Notes: generated from the sequence alone by a model not told the origin. A stretch of 64,000 nucleotides of DNA from Hypomesus transpacificus (GCF_021917145.1 NC_061078.1:7825604-7889603); one strand, 5' to 3'. Shown: positions 14,754 to 27,196, counted from the first letter of the stretch. A program made the numbers and translations.

Positions 14754-17700
14754 TCAGGTTGTTATGGTGAAGTTCTTCTAGAAAATTAAGACACAAAACA
14801 TGATGGTCGTGGTCACGGTGGCATCCCAGTAAAGTATGATCCAGTGTTCTGTTCTCACCTGTAAGTGGAGAGGCTGCTGCATCCCTCCTCCCTGCAGCTG
14901 CAGGGCTGCTGTGAGCCCCCCCTTTAGAGCCTGGTAGTCTGGCTGGGCTTCATACTGAAGACCCATTACCTCTGACAGGTAGGCCTCCACAGCTCCTGGT
15001 CACACATACAGCATGTATACATTCTGACTTCACAATAAAAGCACAATCATCAAGTTTTATGAGCTGGAATAGTGAACTGACTGGAGGCAGTCTTCTTTCC
15101 GTAGCAGTGTCTGATCAGGCCTGGGATGTCCTCTGTCCACCTGATGGCCCCAGGGTCACACAGAGGGTTAGGGTCCCAGCGTCAATATGATAAACCTGTA
15201 TAAATGAAGGTTCCACTGAGCATATCACTAATCATGTCTCACCTCTGCTTCTCTGTGGCCACACGGGAGGGTGTGTTTAGGAGGGAGCTCCAGGGCAGCG
15301 CCCCGGTGAGCCAGTGGAGCATGCAGTAGCCCAGAGCCTGGAGGTCACTGCGGCGGGACGGGCCTTCACATGGAATAACACACTTTAAAAAAGACTCAGA
15401 AGAAGGGTTTGCTCTCTGAGTATGTTATTGTGTTAGCTTAGCTACTAACCTGCTCCTTTGTGGGAGTCCAGGCTTATAAACTCCAGGGCGCCCTCATGTG
15501 GTGTTCTACTGCCTTCCCGGTACTCCACATGTCGACCACCTGGACAGTACCTGAAAGCATGGCCGTACCCTGCGAGATACACCTAAACACACACACACGT
15601 CTCAAACATATCATCCTTTCAGATAATAAACATACCTGCAGTGCTATACCTCTAATACTCAACCTCACTAACCTGTGTGTGTCCTGCTGGCTGGATGAAG
15701 ATGTTTTCTGCCTCAACGTCTCCGTGGACATACTCGTTCTCATGGATGAACTCCAACACGTCCAGCTGGCAGACGAGGCAGACCGGGGTTAGAACATGGC
15801 TTCTGATACCAGAGTAGAGAGGGAAGCACTAACATTTGCATTAACACTTAGTTTCAACACTGCCGGTGCTTCTACATGTTATCAATGTCTACAGTGCCCA
15901 CTTGGTTTGACAAGTATTTATGTTAATTGACTCGACCGTATGTGTGCTATGCTGTAATGTCCTACGCTGCCCACAACAAGGAGCTAATGCTAACCAGAGC
16001 CACTGCAGACTATCCAAAGAGAGTTGAAAATACGTCTTTCTTCGTCTACACTACCAGGCAGGCACACTCATGCTGAAGTGTCCTTTCAGAGCTCCTCTCC
16101 AATGAGAGGGCTCCAGTACTCACTATTCTACAGGCCAGCTGCAGCACTGCTGTCTCAGACAGGAGCCCCCCCTGTTCCTTCAGGACAACCTGGAGCGTCT
16201 GGCCCATGCTGGGGACAATCAGAAACCTACGAGGAAACACAGCACAATCACATACACATGCATACAGACCCTTTGGATTTACACAGGTCCCCTACATTAG
16301 ACAAACTCATACACACACCTGTAGATTTCTGCATGTAGCCCAAAACCCACACAGGACGGAATCCCAAGGAAGTCCATCTTAGTGCGCTTCATCCATTTGT
16401 CCACTGGGGGGAGACAACATCATTAGTGAAGAAACCTCAGGAAAACAGACCCAACCTCTTCAAAGCACATGTCCTGAGCCTCACCAGATGTGGGTTTTGC
16501 AGCTCTCTGAAGGAAGTTCTGCTCATTAAAGATCCTCCCATCTTTAGGCCCCTGTGTAGTAAAGATATAGGTGAAGCAACAATACTGACACACACACAGC
16601 AAGCTGCACCTTGCACTCACCAGACCTGGCTGCACTCTATAGTCAGCTCTGTACTCACCAGTTTGAGGACATGTCTGCAGTCACCACAGTGGATCCCTGG
16701 CCCGGTCTGCTGGACTGGAGACATGGAGAAGAGACTAGTCATCAGCATATCTACAGACCCATATACACTAACACTCTGACCCTTGAACTTCCAAGTACCA
16801 TAACCCCTGCTAATACCAGAACGTTCCTAATACTAGTACTATAGACCAATTTTTTGTTTGCAAACACCCGGGATGTGCAAGCAATGTGGTGGCAGAAAAC
16901 AGGGAAAGGATAGCATTTATAATGGCAAAAGGACCACACGGATAATACAAATAATTAGATTTAAAAAGACCAAAAAGGTCAAGAACAACCTTTAAGAGAG
17001 AAAGCGATTCCCAATTGATCTGTCACATCAGAATTTAGATTTGGGTCACGAAAGTCTTAAAATTTGGGTGAGAATGTTGCCCAGTAGCCCGCATTGTCTT
17101 AGGCAGCACCCAGTCTCTTTGGTCGCGTCATGTCACAAAGTTCATAATGTTACAGTTCAGTCAATTCTACATCAAAAGTTTTAAACCCCAAAAAAGTCAT
17201 TCAAGAGATATGGGAATTCTGTTTTCAGCCAGCCGGTTCGATTATTTTTGTGATTTCTGTAAAACTGGCAGTCTGAGTGAGACTGCGTCTCACGGAATAC
17301 TGTGTTGACGTTAGTCTCAGTTGGACTCGGGTCGCTCACTGGCACAATGTTGTATTTCACACCACAAACGTCAGGGAGGACTGCCTTTTGTAGTTTCGGA
17401 TTTCTTTAACCGAGCCTGTTTCATTCGTCATTTGCCTGAGAAAGCGACCTCCATTAGCCAGGCTAGTTTTGCCCCATCACTTGGTCAGGCTATTTAAAGG
17501 TATCGGGCTCAAGTGAATTTTGTACCAAAGGACAAGTACCTCAAAAAGTTTATGTCAAGCCCTGCAATCCAGTGGGCAGAGATATATGATGACCTGATCG
17601 ACACCAAGTGTATTATACCCGGGAGAAGTTCGTCATTTGCAACTGACATGCGCAGTTGAGCCTGCTTGACAGTCGTGTGACATAGGGTGAAAATTGGTCT

Positions 17701-18731
17701 ATTTGACCTCTGACCTGCGTATATCAGCTCTGGCTCATTCTGTCCCAACAGCTTTGCCAGCCGCCACTTCCTGCCTGTTGTGTCAATCAGTTCCTCCCCT
17801 TCCTGCAGAGGCTCCACAACACACGTCCGCTTGGCCTTCTTCGTTTTCCCCTTGACTGTGATCACACACACACACGTCAGGTCATACACATATAAGGTGG
17901 GGCTTTGAGCCATGTGGTGGTTGGTGGTAGCTGGGCTCACCAGCAGCAGGGGACTTGAGCGTGGGGGAGGAGACAGTTGGAGGATCCTCTCTGGTGGGGT
18001 TCAGTGGTGGGGTGACAGCTCGCCTCTTCCTAAGGGTCAACACAGGCTTGGGGCTCTGATCTGTCAATAGGACACACAACACTTTCTGTTCACTAGAATG
18101 AACTTAAGAAGCCAGTTGGAGAAGGCAGCTTAAGCTGGTTGTCATCCTGTTGAGACTACTACTGTGGTAGCTATGCTGCTTTAACCCAAGCCCAGCACTC
18201 TAGCATAGGTTAATGGTATTAGGGAGCACTGGATTAGACGGGTGAACATCCCTCTTCCTTTACCTGTTTGCCTGGGAGATGTTATGCGAGGGGGCGTGTC
18301 CACAACACTGGCTACATCTTCTACTTGGCCTGGGGGAGTGGACTTACGGGTACGACGTAGAGCTTGGCGTGTGGACACTGGGCTAGGAACAGAGCAAACC
18401 ACACCTGCAGACATTCCAGAAAAAAACATCTGTTCGTTCGTTCATTCTGAACCCATCAACCAATAGTCCAATGAACCCAGCTTAATGTGCTCCCCTCCTG
18501 CCTGCAGCAAACAGCCCTACCTTCTCCAAATGTACAGTACTGCTCTGAGGTAGCAGGTGTGTTAATGCTGGCTGTAGCCGTGACACCGCTGACGGTGATT
18601 TGAGAAACCCCAGAGGTGGCAGCTTCCACGGGGTGGTCCACGAGAGTTGGGAGCTTCTCCCCACACGACGGGCAGAATCTGAAGCCAGGCTGCAGCTTAG
18701 AGCCACACTGAGGACAGAAATGAAGGAGCAT
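14754..18731 (-). CDS. vrk3: VRK3, vaccinia-related kinase family pseudokinase
   Basis: VRK3 is a nuclear, mostly scaffolding member of the VRK family. In mammals it binds the phosphatase VHR and limits ERK signalling. Exons (minus strand) are 18521-18731, 18264-18404, 17941-18060, 17715-17855, 16659-16714, 16485-16551, 16319-16403, 16124-16226, 15673-15765, 15450-15582, 15243-15363, 15082-15140, 14859-14995 and 14754-14777. They sum to 1491 nt, or 496 residues (human about 474). Residues 4-24 form a zinc ribbon (CPQCG...CPSCG). A basic, Ser/Pro-rich linker follows, then the kinase-like domain with [18 protein letters not shown]. The catalytic loop reads HGDVEAEN and the DFG position reads GYG, so the metal-binding Asp is missing as in mammals. 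The last exon adds only KNFTITT. Confidence 0.93.
16841..17702. mobile_element. possible DNA transposon or MITE with 13-14 bp terminal inverted repeats, in a vrk3 intron
   Basis: The left end reads ATAGACCAATTTT (16841) and the right end AAAATTGGTCTAT (to 17702), exact reverse complements over 13 bases. The 862-bp interior has no long ORF and no similarity that I recognise. No clear target-site duplication is visible, so the family is unknown and the right-hand boundary abuts vrk3 exon 4 (ends 17715). It may be a decayed non-autonomous element. Confidence 0.4.
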
Positions 18732-19502
18732 TCTACAAACAAAACAACATTGAGGTTATTCCATCGAATTTCAAGTCCAGTGCCTCTATGGAAGGATAAA
18801 GGTTATTTCCGAGTGGAATTAAAGTCTATTGGCTAAAGCTAGTTTCATTATGGGCAATATTGGTATATCCGTATTGATACATCTGAGAAAGACAGCTAGC
18901 TAACATTTGCTCTACCATGGCATGCACTAGCTACTACTTTCCTAGTTCGATTGCCGTCTTCTATTCATTTTAAGGCAACAAGGTAATGGAGATATACTTT
19001 CTTCTGAATTGTATAATATTTCTACAGGAAAGCTGACCTGAAGATGTAGGAATAAAGGAAAGTTTCTGAACCGTTCTAGACCCCAGAACGAAATGAGATT
19101 TAGTCACGTGACAAAAACATTTTCTAAGGGGAGCCTAAAGGCTGAAACTTAACGTAACACGCCAAAGCATTAATAGTTTCGAGATTATTTCAAATTTTAG
19201 AGTGATATCAGACAGACATGACAGGTCACATTTAATGAACTATTAATGAACATGTTTCGTACTACCTTTCTTCTCATATTCTTCCCACACAGATATAGAT
19301 GGTAAACATGTAAAACATGTTTATTTAGATTTTTTATTGTCTATTTGCATTTTTTATCTTACTGTGTGTTTGCATTTTGTTTGCTCAATATTCATCTTCG
19401 AAACCACAGAAGTCATGTATTGTACAATCCACAGACCTACGAGCAGTGAAACCAACAGCATGAAAGAACCCTCAGCAGCATTCTGGACCACAGCAGTTTG
19501 AG
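18732..19502. promoter_or_regulatory. intergenic between divergent vrk3 and the adhesion GPCR gene
   Basis: The two genes face away from each other across about 770 bases. vrk3 promoter elements are expected near 18740-19100, but I see no clear CCAAT, TATA or CpG island. No coding exon was found. Confidence 0.35.
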
Positions 19503-22500
19503 ATGATGAGGATATGTTGGATTCTAGTTTTTCTCCTCGATTTATGTTTGATTATCAAGCGCACAGGTAGGACACTTGAGGAAATCAAACAATTAATATT
19601 TGCAACAAAACCTTTTTAAACAAAGCATGTTCAAATGTTCATTATATTCCATAACTTGTTATTACAAACACCCTGGGCCTGTTCCATAAAGCAAGATTCT
19701 ATTTTTGCTTTACGTATCAGGCTCTGATCACTCCCGAGCCCCGACATGTATGAAGTTATGCACATGTAACTACAGAACTTCTGAAGTGTATAATAGGCTC
19801 ACTCGGATTAATGACTTGGATCTCTGCTATAATGATGGAATGTTTCAACTTCCATATGCTTTTTTTATTTTGTATCCCTATTGATGAATGTTATGTTCAG
19901 CTAATGATAATCGCTACTCTGTTTCAGCGACTGACTCTCTCGAGCAACCTTCAACGCTTTGCGTCTCCCAAGGTTTATTCATTTTTTTCTCTATGAGATT
20001 TCCTGGGGGTTTATGTTGGTTTAGGTGCACTTCAATGGGTGTATGTAAAGCTTTCTGTGACATTGCTGGGCTATACAAATACATTTGATTTGTTTTTGAT
20101 TAACTGCTCTAAAAATTCAAGTGAAGCTCAGTATCTTTATGCTTTCTTTTTATTCTAAGGTTTAGCATCCAGCCCATCTGACTCTCCAGGATGCTGCTTT
20201 ACTCAGAATGAGATAAAGTGTCAATGCATTCTTTCCCCTGACCTTAATCTGTGTGGATGCTTAACTTACAAATGGGTTCAAGGATCTGAATCATTTACTT
20301 GTGATAATACTGGTAGGTTTATGACTATTTAAAGTATAATAATTTTATTAATATTCATTATGTTTATCGAAAACCTTTTATCCTTAGATCTTTTACCTTA
20401 ATATTTATGTTCATTTCAGATATGGTTAAATGCGAGTGGTTCGATGGGAACATAACCTACTGGATGATCAAACCAAAAATTGACAGTTCAAACTGGATTA
20501 GGGCAGGCCCATATTGTGCAGAAAATAAATACAATCCCTGTACATGTATATCAAATAATACGATTCCAAATGAATATGACTGCAATCCACAAAGTCCTGC
20601 CTACAGTCAACCAGGTACAGTCAGTTGTAGTTTTATTATACACTAATCAAAATATCAAAACACATTCAGTCTCAGGTTCAAATTGAACAAGTTACAAAAT
20701 TACTTTCATCCAACAAAATAGAATGTTGTAAACAGGATTCAAAAAAGAAAAATAGGCAAATGTTATTTCCCAGATGGATGGTGTTGAAAGCTTCATAACA
20801 TCTCGTTTTCAGATACCACCAGATGTCCACCTACTACTCTCCCATGTCCCACCACCCCTAACAACCCTTTCACTTTGACCATCTGTACCACACTTACCAC
20901 CGTCACCACCCCTACCACCCTCACCACCCCTACCACCCTCACCACCCCTACCACCCTCACCACCCCTACAACCCCTACCACCCCTACCACCCTCACCACC
21001 CCTACAACCCCTACCACCCCTACCACCCCTACCACACCTACCACACCTACAACCCCTACAACCCCTACCACCCCTACAACCCCTACCACCCCTACAACCC
21101 CTACCACCCCTACAACCCCTACCACCCCTACCACCCTCACCACCCCTACCACCCTCACCACCCCTACCACCCCTACCACCCCTACCACACCTACAACCCC
21201 TACCACCCCTACAACCCCTACCACCCCTACCACCCTCACCACCCCTACCACCCTCACCACCCCTACAACCCCTACCACACCTACAACCCCTACCACCCCT
21301 ACAACCCCTACCACCCCTACCACCCTCACCACCCCTACCACCCTCACCACCCCTACCACCCTCACCACCCCTACCACCCCTACCACACCTACAACCCCTA
21401 CCACCCCTACAACCCCTACCACACCTACAACCCCTACCACCCCTACCACCCTCACCACCCCTACCACCCTCACCACACCTACCACCCTCACCACACCTAC
21501 AACCCTCACCACCCCTACAACCCCTACCACACCTACAACCCCTACCACCCCTACCACCCTCACCACCCCTACCACCCTCACCACCCATACCTCCCCTACC
21601 ACCCCTACCACCCTCACCACCCATACCTCCCCTACCACCCTCACCACCCCTACCATCACTGCTACCACCTCTTCTGGGATCCTATCCTCATCCTCTACCA
21701 CAGAGAAGTATGGCCCCACCCTTACTGTGGAGTGCAAGATAAACAATTACACCGGAATGAAACTCCATGTTTCTGCAACCATGGTAACACTACAACATGG
21801 CTATGAACGATGTAGGCATATTTCTGAGTTAGCACCACTCAACCACTATTAAAAAACAACATGGCTGAACAAGCACCACTGCTGCAGAATAACACCAGCG
21901 CTCAGCTCCTGTCTTACTGCTATATTGAATCACTAAACTGTCATACACCTCAATCTTCCTGAACCCATAATCAATCTTGAATCAGAGTACTGGTATTTGC
22001 ACGATACATGATACTGTTATATATACACATATATGTGTTATCAACTGTCCGCAGATATCATTGAGCATCTTAGAGCCGGAAGCTGACCTGCAGGTGGACT
22101 TACCTGCTGACCTCTTCTCAAGGCTGGACCCAACACTGGCCAACAACACTGTGACCTTCAGTTTCACTGTGAACAACACTCCACCTGCCAGTCAGGTGAG
22201 TTCACACACACACAAACTAAACACATACACATGTATTTACACATAAAGCCCGTACAGACATACTTAAACGTTTTCCCTCATATTAAACACACAGAAAAAC
22301 ACACTGTCCCTATCTTTTTCTCTAGACTACAGAGGGACATCTCTACAACATCACCTTTGGTGTTGAGGTTGTGAACATTACCATGTCTAACCTGTCCACA
22401 CCATTCAACATGAGCTTCAAACAGACCTATGGCAAAACGGTAACTATTGGGAACATGGGCAGTTGGCATAACTTGATGGCATTCATATGATTTCTGAGCT

Positions 22501-24495
22501 TGCTAATCTTTATGCCGTGGTGATCTTCCTCAGGGGAATGCAACATGTGCTTACCTGAACCAGACAGGTAAACATATCTACATACATGAGAATGTGTGAA
22601 TGTCCATTATGTTTAAATACATATATTAAGTGTCTGAGTCCCTCATATAGGGAGCTGGGTTCCTGATGGCTGCCACACCCTGACCCTCCCAGAACACGTG
22701 GTCTGTAGCTGTAACCACTTCTCCCTTTTCACCCTCATGGTATGTTGTCCTTTTCCTCTGTTCCTGGAAACTAGATTTGCATGTTCAGGACTGGATCTGT
22801 TTAGGACATTTGCATGGGAGTCATCTGAAAGTCCTTTATGACAGACATATTATTCATCTTGGTGCCAGGACATTTTATTGCACTTTTGTGTTTCCATTTT
22901 AACGTGTTCAAACACTTGACTAAAGGTTATGTCTAGATGGTAACACATTGTGAATGACGGCTGATGTTCCTGGCTCAGATCCCTGGTCTTGTCCCGAGTA
23001 AAGAGCACGCTCAGATCCTCAGAACGCTCAGCATAGTGGGAGGAGCCATCTCTGCCTTCTTCTGTGCCCTTACATTACTGACACACTGTCTGCAGCATGC
23101 GTGAGTCACCTGTGAATGAAGACCCAATTTATCTTTCCTAGACCACAAAGGATTTCAATCTTGTCCTAGTGGTTGGTTGTGTGGGTTCATAAACAGAAGG
23201 TTCAGACCCCTCATCTAGAGTTTCTCTCCTTGGCTCTCAGGAGCCAGGCGACTGACAAAGGCATAGTGATCCACCTCCAGCTGGTGGGCTCTCTGCTGCT
23301 GCTCAACCTGCTGCTGCTGGCCAGCATGTCCCTTGCCTGGGAGGACTCACTGCTGTGCAAAGTACTGGGTGGCCTGCTGCACTACGCCCTGCTCACCTGC
23401 TTCTCCTGGATGGGCCTGGAGGCCCTGCACCTGTACCGCCTCCTGGTGCAGGTCTACAACATCTACACCAAGCACTACCTGCTGAAGATCAGCCTGCTGG
23501 GCTGGGGTACCCCTGCTTTTTATTCATTTATCCTGCTGTTCATTCAATCAGTGAATCACCTTGACATTTGTTGACAATTTAAAGTATACTGTATAAGTTA
23601 AATCTATAAACATCTATATTTAACAATAGAAGTTATGCGATAATAACAAACCCCCTCCCATCCCCTCTCCCAGGGCTGTCAGGAGTGGTGGTGACAGTTG
23701 TAGGAGGGGTCTGGACCCCATATGGCCTGAAAGACGGCATGTGAGTTAACTGAATACTTAGAGTATCACATACATGAATTTCAGAAGTCAAAACACTATT
23801 TGGATTCAATGTATGTCTGTCTCCCCTCACAGGTGCTGGATGACAGCTGATGTGGTTCTGTACTGCTCAGTCCTGGCCTATCTCATAGTGGTCTTACTTT
23901 TCAACGGAGGAATGTTCATCTTCATCATGACTACCATGTGTAGGATTCGATCTGGGATATCCCCCCTGAAGAACACGAGGAACAACAGGGCCTTCTGCAG
24001 CGTCCTTGGCCTCACCTGCATCCTGGGCCTCACCTGGGGCCTGGGCTTCTTCTCCATTGGCTACACCAACTATGTCATCCTCTATACCTTCACCATCCTC
24101 AACTCACTGCAAGGTAACGATCCCATCCCTCAAACAGTATTAAACCACTTAGCAGTTACATATTTTAAATTTGAGAAATTGTAAAAGGTGATGGAACAAC
24201 CCTGTGTAAGTGAGAAATTGCCATTCTAAACAAGATCAGTCATTTGATGATGTCACTTACCTTGTTTGCACTTTTGTAAAGCTCTCTCTTGGAAGTCGCT
24301 TTGGATATAAGCGTATGCTAAATGAATACATGTAAATATATAATGCAAAACTGTTACTTTCCGTGTAATTTCCTGTTACCTGCAGGCTTCTTTCTGTTTC
24401 TGTGGATTTGCATCAAAAGACGGAGAGAGGGAAAGGAGCACAGAAAATCTGTTATAACAAGCCAGGGAACGCTCACAACATCAAAGCCTCAATGA
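19503..24495 (+). CDS. adhesion G-protein-coupled receptor, ADGRG-like, with Thr/Pro stalk
   Basis: A plasma-membrane adhesion GPCR. Exons are 19503-19566, 20160-20312, 20420-20614, 20813-21783, 22055-22195, 22326-22439, 22534-22567, 22651-22739, 22979-23100, 23241-23506, 23674-23740, 23833-24113 and 24386-24495. They sum to 2607 nt, or 868 residues, with every phase consistent. Residues 1-21 form a signal peptide. Residues 22-137 are Cys-rich. About residues 158-423 are TTP/TTL repeats resembling a mucin stalk. A short GAIN-like region with several N-glycosylation sequons follows (ITF, NLS, NMS). The GPS holds CAYLNQTG, WVPDGC and CSCNHFSLFTLM, with predicted cleavage between F and S. Seven membrane segments follow (for example GLTCILGLTWGLGFF), then a short basic tail. 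The 7TM part looks closest to the ADGRG1/3/5 group, but I cannot fix the exact orthologue. Confidence 0.88.
20888..21665 (+). repeat. 9-bp coding minisatellite (ACCACCCCT / ACCACCCTC), about 85 units
   Basis: The exon at 20813-21783 is mostly a 9-base unit encoding Thr-Thr-Pro or Thr-Thr-Leu. Because the unit is a multiple of three and lacks stops, all frames stay open, which explains the Val/Gly-rich reading on the other strand. The protein reading is supported by splice phases on both sides. Copy number probably varies between individuals. Confidence 0.95.
24270..24337 (+). repeat. 3' tail of a fish SINE (V-SINE/L2-type core)
   Basis: This stretch contains GTCGCTTTGGATATAAGCG followed by TATGCTAAATGAAT, close to the conserved tail shared by many teleost SINEs and their partner LINEs. 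It lies in the last intron of the adhesion GPCR gene. A second copy of the same family is at 54083-54156. The 5' part of the element is not recognisable. Confidence 0.6.
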
Positions 24496-25107
24496 AATAA
24501 CTGAGGCCTCCTACAGGTTGTGTTGAAAACTACAATTTAGAGCACAATTAAAGGTACAAGAGGTAAGACTTTTTTTTTTAAGTGTCACTTTAACATGTTT
24601 AAGCCAGTTAGGCGCTCTGAGAGTTCTTTAGCCACTTATGGAATTTCTCATTTTAGAAATGGCTGGAACAAGATAGCTTGAACATAATTGGCTGTAAAAT
24701 TTGGGGCGCTCCAAATATTCTTCATTGACATTACATATTGTACCTTTAAAGAAATTATTATGTTTTCAAACTGATTTAGCAGTTAAATGAGCAATCAACG
24801 GTTAGTGTAAAGCAATCAAATACTTTCAAGCATTTTGTTGTAAATGTTTTATGTCAGTATGATCTCTTGATTGTTGCACTGTCCTATCATTTGAATGATA
24901 TATAATGTAATTTTAGTTGGGATTGGTGTTGCACTGTGCCTGATAAAAATGGACAGTTCCATGGCCCTTACCACTGAAATACTGTTTACTTCTACTCCTT
25001 GATTATCTACAGTACTTGCTACTATTTGTTATTTGTATGTCACTTTGTATAAATGAACTAAATGAATACAATGGAATATAAAAATGTGAATCTACAATGG
25101 TAATAAA
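24496..25107 (+). terminator. 3' UTR of the adhesion GPCR gene, ending in a polyadenylation signal
   Basis: Non-coding, AT-rich sequence follows the TGA at 24493-24495. AATAAA at 25102-25107 is a plausible polyadenylation signal about 600 bases past the stop. Earlier variant signals may be used instead. Confidence 0.45.
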
Positions 25108-25543
25108 GCTAAAACAGGACTTCTGTAAAGACTGATAATAGTGATAGTATGCCTTATAAGTATGACAATCGAAGAAGCTGAAACAAGCAAAAATAAAATG
25201 TATGAGGTGCCATTGTTTAAAACAGATTGGTGGAATTTGTTTGTTTGTTTGAATGTTAAACTGTGACAGATTTGACTGAATAAGTAATAAAGTCCCATTT
25301 TCACAGCCATTTGTTTATTGTCAGGGGGAATGAATGGGCAAAACTCACAGGTAGAGACCCTCCTTAACTTAAACAAGAACATACTACCGGCTTATATATA
25401 CTGTAAAAAAGTTACAAAATATTTGTACATCTCGATAACTGCGACAGGCTTCCGCTCCCTCTTCCTTCCTTTGAAATAAAGGGATGAGGGACGTGGCAGC
25501 CAGGGTTCAGGTCACTGTTGACGATCTGAGGGTTCACATCCCC

Positions 25544-27196
25544 CTAACCATGAGTCTCCTTGGCCATCACCACTCCCTGTTCCTGGAACAGCCCTGTGGG
25601 TTGCTCCTCCAGCTGGCCCCGTCCCACCCCAACCTCCCTCCGTAGACGCTCCAGCTCCTCCCTCTCCTCTCGTAGCCTCTCCCGTTCCACCAGCACCTCT
25701 GCCCTCTCCCTCTGCGCCTCTTCCCTCTCTCTCCTCAGGGCGCGGGCCTCCTGCTCCTGAGCTCGTCTCAGAGCCTCCAGCTCCTCCTTCTCGGTGGCGG
25801 CCTCCCTGGTGTTGGCTCGTCTCAGAGCGTCCAGGAGTTCCCTCTGCTGCTCCAGTGCCCGCGCCTCCTGCTGCTGCGCCTTCCTCAGAGCTTCCGTCAG
25901 CTCGCGCTCACGCTCCAACACACGCACCTCACCATCAAACATGTCTGTTGGTTTTTTCAATTAAGTTAACACTATAAGTAATGTTTATTCAACAATACAG
26001 TCATCACCTGACAGACGTGGACCCACCAAACTCACCTTGATATTTCTCTGACACTCTCATCTTCCCCATGGGCCTGGCTAGGCCCTCTTTGACAGGGGTG
26101 CTGTATGCACCTTTAGAGAGGCGTTTCTTGCTGTGACTTTCCATGCGCGCATGGGCGTCTGGGTGCTTCTTGGACAAGTGGCGATGCAGATTGCTGGTGC
26201 TGCTATGGTGCTGAATTTTCTCCAAGCATATTAAACACAGAGCTCGTTTCTGGTCCTCCAGGCGCTCATAGTGAGTCCATATTGAACTCCACTTCCGTGT
26301 CGATGGACTGGGACCACTCCCCACATGGCTCTGGGTTTCTGCAGTTACAACCTCACTTTGGCCCTCCACTGCTTGGTGCTCCGCCGCCTTCAGGATTCCG
26401 TTGATGGCGTTCGTTATGTCAGCTTCATTCACCGTGGTGATCTGTACTGGGTGGTCCTCCTCCAGCGCTACCTCCACTACAAGAAACATTGATAAGTCGT
26501 TTAGAATCCGTTTAGAACCAACTACAGTTCTAGTAACATACTAGGGGGTGGTCTTCTCAACCCCAAACATATCACTGCAACAGCCTGGGCCTTGGTTTAA
26601 TAGCCTAGTAATGTATAATCACATCATTTAATAAAATACAGTCAGTCTAGGCCCTTTTCCAGGAGGAAGTGCATAACGTTATGGAAGACCTTGCTTCCAC
26701 AATGGATTAATGGTTTAAAGGCGCAAAGATCGTACTAATGTCAGCTGCGATACATGGCTCGAAGCTGGCTGGGTAGGTTTCACACTATCGATACTCAGCG
26801 AGTGGTAAATGAACACAAAACCGCACTTTTGATAAAGCAACGGACACTCACTTACTAGAAGGACTAGTTAGCTGGCTAGGTTGCTAACCAGAAGTGTCTG
26901 GCGGGGTTTGGTGTTTTGCAATGGTAACGTTACCTACAATATGTAACCATACCAGAAGTGTATTCGTCTCCACTGTTTGTAATCATCGGTTCACTTTCGT
27001 CTCCTGTCCCACTGCTTGGCCTGATGTTTGTTGCCGCGTTGCTGAACTCTTTCGGGTGTTTGGTACGCATATGCCGGAGCATGTTAGTGGTATGCCCGTT
27101 GTAAACGACGATCTCCATGCACAACAAACAGTGTACTTTCTTCTCATTTAAAACCCTGAAAAATGTCCATACCACACTTCTTTTTCTCGGAGCCAT
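25544..27196 (-). CDS. two-BED-zinc-finger protein with C-terminal coiled coil
   Basis: I do not recognise a named orthologue. Exons on the minus strand are 26953-27196, 26036-26476 and 25544-25944. They sum to 1086 nt, or 361 residues, with phase-1 joins that agree. Residues of about 9-50 form a BED-type finger (WTFFRVLNEKKVHCLLC ... HMRTKHP). A second BED finger lies at about 145-190 (CLICLEKIQHHSSTSNLH, then HLSKKHP). Residues 230-350 are a strong Arg/Glu-rich coiled coil. BED fingers bind DNA and came into vertebrate genomes largely through hAT transposases. No transposase catalytic or dimerisation domain follows here, so this looks like a host DNA-binding gene rather than a mobile element. 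The ATG at 27196 lies in AAAATGGCTCC, similar to a YY1 motif. Confidence 0.75.

Noticed and set aside
14859-14990. vrk3 ending without the last intron, at a stop near 14778
   Set aside because: A good donor follows TTACAG and a good acceptor opens a short in-phase last exon. The read-through tail looks like intron sequence. The shorter ending is preferred but not proved.
20793-21746. Long Val/Gly-rich and Gly/Arg-rich frames on the minus strand
   Set aside because: They are antisense readings of the 9-bp Thr/Pro minisatellite. The plus-strand frame is fixed by splice phases on both sides.
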